Shown here one piece after another: positions 57,856 to 64,000 of a stretch of DNA of 64,000 nucleotides. The position numbers were made by a program, and so were the translations under genes. Where the stretch lies: positions 15,395,978-15,459,977 of the forward strand of contig CM043961.1 in assembly GCA_014529385.2 (NCBI GenBank), in the 5' to 3' direction. The notes beneath the pieces are model-generated. The model did not search any database. It was not told the origin of the DNA and saw nothing but the letters and a program-made list of their open reading frames with translations. The number at the start of each line of letters is the position of its first letter. The first letter of the stretch is position 1. Source of the stretch: Adiantum capillus-veneris. Lineage: Eukaryota > Streptophyta > Polypodiopsida > Polypodiales > Pteridaceae.

Positions 57856-58107
57856 CCTTGGGGCATAAAATTAGTCCTCACATAATTCGGTACAAAATGT
57901 GTCCCAAAGAGCAGCCAGATCTAGTGGCTCACAAAACACTAATATGATTGCAAAGAGTTGTCTCAATTGCATTCCATTTTGAAAAAAAGATACCTCTTGG
58001 AGGCAAAGTGACCATTCTTCATCGTCTTGCAATAATCCTCTAGCTATACATGCCTCCTTATATGTATCAAAAATGCGACCATCATAATCCGCAAGTCTTC
58101 AAAAGAT

Positions 58108-58734
58108 TTACATCCTTTGCAAATATTGAGTAGTGAGTAGCATTCGTAGGTAATAAACCTCACCAGCAGTTGGGACAATATTATACATTCTTCCATGCGA
58201 AATACCATGTTGTCTTGAAGACCATGCCTTTTGACTTTTATTCCATACCCAACCACTTGGAAAGTCATTATATGTGAGGCTATTTGCTTCTGGATAGTTT
58301 TGATTTGCAACAAACCATTTTGTCAAGGTAGTTTTTTTATTTTGCTCGTTATCCATTAAATCTGATACATCATCACCATCTTGAAATGTAACCATATTCT
58401 GCAATGGAAGGTGTACTTGCAATCGTTGAATAGATGGTTTTTCATTATGCATGTAAAAGCCAAATATTCTCCACATAGCCTCGGATGCAGAAACATAACG
58501 TTCATTGAGATAACTCTTGATCTCATCAATAGGCCTTTCAAAATCTTGAAGAAAAACAGTGGCTCTGTCATGTCCCTTGTAGACATACTTATAAAGATAT
58601 TTAACGGCAGTGACAGTTGAGCAGATCTCGACATTAATATGGGCTTTGTATCTTAGTGATAAGAGAGGGATATAAGGAACAACCCAACAATGATCTAAAT
58701 TGTAATTTTTTAGAGGGAACAAACCTTCCATCAT
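58108..58734 (-). pseudogene. Helitron Rep C-terminal part (tyrosine region)
   Basis: It begins MMEGLFPLKNYNLDHCWVVP and contains VKYLYKYVYKGHDRA, the KY-x-x-KY signature with the tyrosines that attack DNA, then DEIKSYLNERYVSASEAMWR and later LTYNDFPSGWVWNKSQKAW. All fit Helitron Rep downstream of the HUH core. It is out of frame with 58764 by a small shift. Confidence 0.88.
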
Positions 58735-58763
58735 CTCGTCTCATATACACAGGATATCCACTT

Positions 58764-59985
58764 TCATTTACAGACGTAGACGCAGAGAATGTTAGTGGAA
58801 ACCACATCGAATAATTCTGGAAACACATTATTATCAGGGAGCTCTGCACAAACCAACTTGTCATAGTGGAATATATCTATGGGCTTATATTCGGATGCAA
58901 GTATCCACAATATATGAGCATGAGGAAGACCTCGTTTTTGAAACTCTATCACTGAAACATGTCCAATCACCTCACTAAATACGGCTTGCTTGATAAGTAA
59001 ATGCATCAAATCTTGGAACTTTTGATAAAACACACGTGCAGTCACATCAGGACAATCAACAGCACTTTGTCCGGGTAGTAAGGCATTATCTATTTCCTTC
59101 CATCGTGGATTACATGTGAATGTGATGAAGAGATCGGGTTTACCCCTACTACGAACATTTTCCATTGCATCTTGGAATAGTTGGCACATATATCTTGGAC
59201 CTCCAACAAAAGACAAAGGGAGAACAATTCTACGCCCAGCATTCTGACCTTTGGTCCTCTCTAAGCCATCTCTTGCCTCAACCATGTCAACCAATCCTTG
59301 GTACACCTCAGCACGAAGTGTTCTTTGGTTATTTCTCATCCACAATAGTCTTGAATCCTCTATAGTACTATAAGCATCCACGACATATTGTTGTAGTAGC
59401 CTACCCCCTCGAAGAAGACACTCCATTGTATCATCTCTTATTTGTAGGCGAAAGCCATAATATTGCTTCTGACTCAAATTTTTTCCATCGCTAGTCTGTA
59501 GATAAGATGCCACCCATCCTCTCCAGTTGGAAATAATAAAACATATGATAAGGACATGTAAGCTCGATGCATGCTGGGGATTATTTTCAAGCCCCCGTGT
59601 TGAAAATTTAGTACAATGTCGCGATGGCCAATATTTCTATCATCCCCTTGCCCAAGCATAATTGCGGCAACTTCCGAACGCCTTGGAGCGAGATATTGCC
59701 AGCCATCACAATGATGCTCCGCAATAACCATCCTAATATTGGGTACAATAGCATCTACAGACAAAGAAGCAGCAGATCGTAGAGCATTCTCATAGGGATT
59801 TACTATATGCATCATCAATTGCAAGCACTCTAGAATACTACGATCTAAATTTGAAACATGATGCAATTTGTTGCTCAACTCATGTTCGGTATCAAAAAAA
59901 TATAATTGTGCAAAGTGTGGAACTTCATTTTGTCCTTCTGTTGGCGCTAAAGAACCAAAGCTATCATTAGGGAATTTCGGAGGTC
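58764..59985 (-). pseudogene. Helitron Rep N-terminal and HUH region
   Basis: The order is: HFAQLYFFDTEHEL, MSNKLHHVSNLDRSILECL, LAPRRSEVAAIML, then after a shift near 59500 DGKNLSQKQYYGFRLQIRDD, GGPRYMCQLFQDAM, PDLFITFTCNP, and the metal-binding HUH motif in GLPHAHIL at about 58930-58908. It belongs to the Helitron_like_N family. The part before 'HFAQLY' is scrambled by stops, and the frame breaks again after about 58790. Confidence 0.88.
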
Positions 59986-60050
59986 ATTTGGAGGGCCTTC
60001 TAAGAAAATGTATTTTTTGCACTCTCTCTCTAGAAAAAATGGCAAATAAT

Positions 60051-60164
60051 AAAGCTGGGTCTTTCATAGTAAAAGTTCAAAAAGTGTACTTTAAGTAGAT
60101 TCCTTACTCTTCTGAACATTCGTTCGTAGTGATTGAGGGATAATCCTCTTTTCAGTTGCATTGA
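60051..60164. other. Spacer between Helitron and the next gene
   Basis: A possible acceptor CTCTTTTCAG ends near 60155, so the next gene may have an unseen upstream exon. Confidence 0.4.
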
Positions 60165-63015
60165 ATGAACCTCGTCAATATGGAGGGAATGAGGCTAACA
60201 TGGAGGGACGAAGGCGCAGCCGCTATTCACTTTCGATTAAACCTGCACATTTGGCTAATGGCGCACTCCTCAAATGGCACAAATGTTACCCAGAAACGAG
60301 CCAAATATCACCTTCACATTGATTTGGACAATGAGTACCAACCATTGATTAAGCGTAGTAAAACAAACACACATATACCTCCCGCTTCCATAGACATGCT
60401 CAGAGCTCAGGGAGCTAAACACATAGATATCTGGACAAGAGGCTCTCTCTACCCTAAGAATCCAATGACTAATGCGTCTCCACCATTTGTCAATCCTACA
60501 AGCTTATTGACCTTTGCTGGTGATGGAGAAAAGGGCCTTCTGGGTTATTGTAAATCTCTTACAAGAGAAGCTGAAACTTACAAGGACATTCTCCAAGCTC
60601 AACAATGTGAGATTGTTCGCTTTTCACATTTACATTCTACAGATCAGGTTACCATTTTGCAACATAAAACAGAGGTACAAGAACTGAAAGGAAAGGTGCG
60701 AAGTTGTCAAATGAAGGACACCATCTTGGGTGGTCGTATCCGAAAGAAGAAATTGCGCAATCTTGAAACATTGCAGGTTGCATCAGGAGGTCTCAAGAAA
60801 AGAATCCGAGCATTAAGGTGATGCTTCTTGGTTGGCTACATTGTCTTAGTTAAGTAATCTTTTTGTTTTTTCTTGTTATGCATTGTTTTCATGTGCCTAA
60901 ATAGTGTTAGTGAAGCAAATTTTCTGTTATTTACTTATGCATTGTCTTCATGTAGAGATTCAATCTATCCTGACAAGGAAAACATTGACCCCAAAGCCAA
61001 TATAGGAAAGAGATTGAAGCCACTTATAAGTAGAAGCCTGGCAACAGATATAGTACATGACAAGAAGTTTAAGGTCCTACAACGAAATGTAGTGGACCGC
61101 TTTATTTCAGAGAACTCAGTGCCTGCAAAAGAGATACAAGGCACACTTGATTCAATTGGTGTAAGCAAAAGAGGATATTCGGCTATCCAAAAGTCTGTCT
61201 CATCCATCTTTGTTAAAAAGGGTATAAAATCCAAACTTCTACCATTAGCCTCAAGTGTTTGGAAAGAGAGGCTTCAGCTTAACGAGGCACAGGGAGACTA
61301 TCTTGGACAGCCCTTTCATATTAAAGCAACTTACAGTGGCCATGGAGCAAACATGGCATATGATGAGTTCAATAATATTTTTATGGACCTGCGGATATTA
61401 CAGAAGAGAATGGTGGAGTTTTACAACATCACATTTGAAGAGTCACGAGGGGTATTACATTTTGTGTTAAAACTGGATGAGTGTGAGCTTGTTAAAGAGA
61501 AAAAGCTAGAGCGTGTTACTATTACTTTAATGAATAGAGCCCTCTCAAAGTGTCCCAGTGATAATCCTTTATATTTTAGTGTTCAATCAGAATCTAACAT
61601 ATGGTGGCTTGGTGCATTTGAGGTAAGCAAGATTCTCAGGTAAGCTCAAATGTTCACATCTACTTAAGTCTCATTTATTTTGTGTTGCAGGTAAAGAAAG
61701 AAGATCATGAGATTCTATATTGGGTGTTCCATCGAACTAATATTCCGGAGGTGATTGATCGATAGACTAACCAGGGAGAGGTACTACATCTAGATGGAAG
61801 GGGAGACTTTCAAGTTCAGTGGCATCTTGCAGGTGACCTCAAAACATTAAAGTGCATGTATAATTGTGGAATGGGTGCAATGGCAAAGTCGCCGTGTTTG
61901 TTCTGTATGGAGCCTGCAAAGGTCATGGACCCAAAGTGGTGGAGAAAAGCTCCAACACGTCACATTGAGGATCCTGCTTTTCGACCGGTTTTGAAAATAC
62001 CACTTGTGAATGTCCACATTTGTACAATGCATGCCCTTTGTAGAATTGTGAAGAAATTGGTCTACTTATATATCGGGTTTGCTTGGAAGATTAAGAACTC
62101 GGCAGAACGACAAGTAGCCCTGCAGTGCTTAGAAATGGTACTGTCGGATATGGGGCTTCATGGTGGCAATGTGAAAATCCAGCGGGATGAAAAGAGATCA
62201 ACTGCTGAGAAGGATGTCCCATGCAAACCATCCATAGGTGGGGTGAAGGCACGGAGTTTTTTATCTAAACCCCAAGGTACAAGAGATCCGAAGCTAACAA
62301 AACATGAAAAAATATATAACACATCTTATGTTAGCAAGGTAGAGTATCAGAGCTGGAAAAAGCTACATATTGCAGTCAAAGACCAAGAACCAACTACTCG
62401 TAACGCGAAGGCTGAGGTTTGGCGATCAATAGACATCCTATTTTTGATGTGCGACAAAGATGACTGGTCACAAGGTGATATGAACAAGTTCAAGGAGAAT
62501 CTCAACCTTCTGAAAAAATCATTCAAGAGAGCATGGACAGACACCCAGATTACTCACTACATGGTATTATCGTGTATTTCATTCTCTCTTATGTGCAAAT
62601 ATGTGAGTGTAAAACATTCTAACTAATCTGTTTTCATATCCAGCACATCATCTTCAATCATTTACCATATTTTATACAAAAGTATGGGAACCTGGCAATA
62701 TGGAATACCCAAGGGATGGAAAAGTCTCATTACATGGCGAGAAATGCTTATTTCAGGCACACACGACATGGTGGCTCTCGAATCAAGGCTAACAGTTTGA
62801 GAGAACTATTTGAATGGTTCTATCGTAGAATCATTCATCGAATGCAGGCAAAAGAAGTCTTGGAAAATTCAGCAACAGCACAAGCCATCAGACATTCACA
62901 ACAACAAAAAGTTAAAAGATCAATGGCATACAACAACTTCGGAGCTCGTGAAAGTCAACGAAGGTGGAGAGAGACAATGGTGTATGTGAATCACAAGTGG
63001 AGAAAGATACTCTGA
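60165..63015 (+). pseudogene. Four-exon transposase-like gene, family not assigned
   Basis: Exons 60165-60817, 60956-61622, 61691-62563 and 62644-63015 join in phase (GT-AG) into 854 codons plus stop, broken once by TAG at 61763-61765. Exon 1 starts MNLVNMEGMRL and ends in a likely coiled coil. Exon 2 has a helix-rich segment (RNVVDRFISENSVPAKEIQG) and KLDECELVK. Exon 3 has WHLAGDLKTLKCMYNCGMGA, CLFC and HALCRIVKKLVYLY; exon 4 has NTQGMEKSHYMARNAYFRHT. These blocks recall large transposase-like proteins known from cnidarians and glomeromycete fungi ('G-D-x-K-x-L', 'C-x-x-C', 'H-x-L-x-R-I', 'Q-G-x-E-K'); catalytic D, D and E could be in KLDE, GDLK and GMEK. That is an inference. It ends 63 bp from the convergent gene. 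Confidence 0.6.
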
Positions 63016-63078
63016 GTGGATGACATTGTATAAAATTTATGTAATACATGATCTTATACAATTGCTACTTGAAATGTA

Positions 63079-63533
63079 TCAAGATTTTGAAGGTTCAATT
63101 TTGTTTTTTGGCACGTCACCCTTGTAACGAATCATGAGATGTTTGCCATACTCTAAAAGTTCATCTGGGTTTTGTCTACCAAGAGCTAGTGCCATTGCTG
63201 TGTAGGAGTAGTAATATGCTTCCCGACCACCTGTATAGCATGGGAAGTAACCAAAACAATCTCTAGCAAACACTTTGTCCACAAGAATGACTTTATCAGC
63301 ACTTTTGGGCAACACGGGTCCACCCAAGAAGCGTGATAGTGTTTTGAATGTGTAAGTTGCTATTGAACCCTCTTGTGACATGGAATTGTGAAAAACTACT
63401 ATCGGCGACTCGCAAAGCTTTGAAAGGTACTGCGCTAGGGCCGCATCCCTTCCACGATACTCTCGAGTCCGCCGCCGAAGGAAGTCATCGTTGTCAGCAA
63501 TCCAAGACTGCACATATCATGTCAGAAGTGACA

Positions 63534-63596
<63 letters not shown>

Positions 63597-64000
63597 ACCA
63601 TGAAGCTCTCATCCTGCAGAAAGAGGTTTTCCTGCCAGAGGTCTACAGATGTAGTTGACCCCTGACCTGAATGGTTAAACCAATCCTCCACTTCTTTGTT
63701 ACTTGTTGATGGTCTTAGGCTTTGTCTTATTGCTTGGAAGGTGGCTTCATCAGGTAGTGTCTCCTTGTATTTTTGAGCTTTCTCAAAGCATCTTTGGAGG
63801 CATTCCATTGGATTGCTGGATGTTTCCATTGCCTCATCATCACTACTATCCTCTGAAACAAATCCACTCCTCTCCTCTTGGACTCTGGAAATAATAGCCA
63901 GGGAGAAATCCTCCCTTAAATAAAAGATGCTTTGCACATCATGTAAGAAGATATAGGTCCTGTCTCCAATCCTGAAGTCAGGCACAGCAGGCAAAATCAT
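63079..64000 (-). CDS. Two-exon gene of unknown function, convergent partner
   Basis: Exon A (64000-63599) and exon B (63507-63079) join in phase 0 across a 91-base GT-AG intron that is largely (CT)n. The product would be 276 residues from the ATG at the window edge; the gene may start further right. Exon A reads MILPAVPDFRIGDRTYIFLH, then an acidic Ser-rich patch (SEDSSDDEAMETSS). Exon B reads SWIADNDDFLRRRTREYRGR, VVFHNSMSQEGSIATYTFKT and CFGYFPCYTGGREAYYYSYT, ending KIEPSKS. I do not recognise a family. Its stop lies 63 bp from that of the plus-strand gene at 60165-63015, so the two converge. No stop or shift is seen. Confidence 0.6.
63535..63595. repeat. Microsatellite (GA)n inside an intron
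   Basis: About 30 GA units; on the minus strand this is a (CT)n run filling most of the intron of the gene at 63079-64000, from right after the donor GTAA. Confidence 0.93.

Larger units (their letters stand above)
56218..60050 (-). mobile_element. Helitron Rep-Hel region, degraded
   Basis: In minus-strand order: an N-terminal Helitron segment (from about 60050), the Rep HUH nuclease (58764-59878), its tyrosine region (58108-58734), and a Pif1-type helicase (56218-57855). Frameshifts and stops separate the parts, so it is not active. Helitrons move by rolling-circle replication using Rep nicking and helicase unwinding. I could not find the TC and CTRR ends or the terminal hairpin. Confidence 0.88.

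Noticed and set aside
57465..57947. 160-residue plus-strand frame
   Set aside because: It is the antisense shadow of the Helitron helicase.
61763..61765. Stop codon repaired by RNA editing
   Set aside because: U-to-C editing of stops is known in fern and hornwort organelles, but this is nuclear transposon-like DNA, so there is no basis for it.

Overview
The window looks like nuclear DNA of a land plant. The evidence is a spliced LRR receptor kinase with GT-AG introns, plant-type Copia, gypsy, CACTA, Helitron and hAT-like elements, a 5' fragment of 18S rRNA, and very many (GA)n and (CA)n tracts. As I recall it, the 18S piece (a 'CTCTTTTGTACTGTG' stretch near its 5' end) fits a non-seed vascular plant such as a fern better than a flowering plant. 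That taxonomic hint is an inference with low confidence. There are no bacterial-style operons, tRNA genes or CRISPR arrays.

Layout. 1-3750: tandem array of ~415-bp units with tRNA-like pol III boxes on the minus strand and a three-unit higher-order period. 3750-10720: gene-poor DNA with microsatellites, a SINE, a decayed Copia fragment and minisatellites. 10790-17690: three tandem copies of a ~2.27-kb non-coding unit with a retrotransposon primer-binding-site-like motif. 17690-27045: remains of a Ty3/gypsy element (tRNA-Asp PBS, palindrome-bearing leader repeats, broken gag), interrupted by an rDNA/18S fragment and by a nested, internally deleted Copia element (23236-26973, TSD GGGAG). 27050-32630: inverted repeats, a decayed hAT-like zinc finger and a set of unrecognised exon-like pieces. 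32636-37764: a CACTA (En/Spm) transposon with terminal and subterminal repeats, a broken TNP2 transposase, a second spliced transposon gene, and SINEs and microsatellites inserted in it.

37765-42713: mostly empty, with a possible decayed LTR and a second kind of tRNA-derived SINE. 42714-47661: a young Copia element with apparently identical 192-bp LTRs and TSD ACACC, whose pol nevertheless has a stop codon and a frameshift. 48216-52137: the one convincing host gene, a three-exon, ~1160-residue LRR receptor kinase with a non-RD (HCD) kinase like FLS2/EFR-class immune receptors; the Copia 3' LTR lies about 550 bp upstream in the same orientation. 52320-52570: decayed Copia RT. 53170-56134: minus-strand exon fragments, including two tandem, diverged copies of one unrecognised gene with the same intron position. 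56218-60050: a degraded Helitron (Rep HUH plus Pif1 helicase), minus strand.

60165-64000: two convergent spliced genes that I could not assign firmly. One (+) is an ~854-codon protein with transposase-like features and one in-frame stop. The other (-) is a 276-codon product reaching the window edge. This pair, perhaps a poorly described DNA transposon with an accessory gene, is the best candidate for something new.
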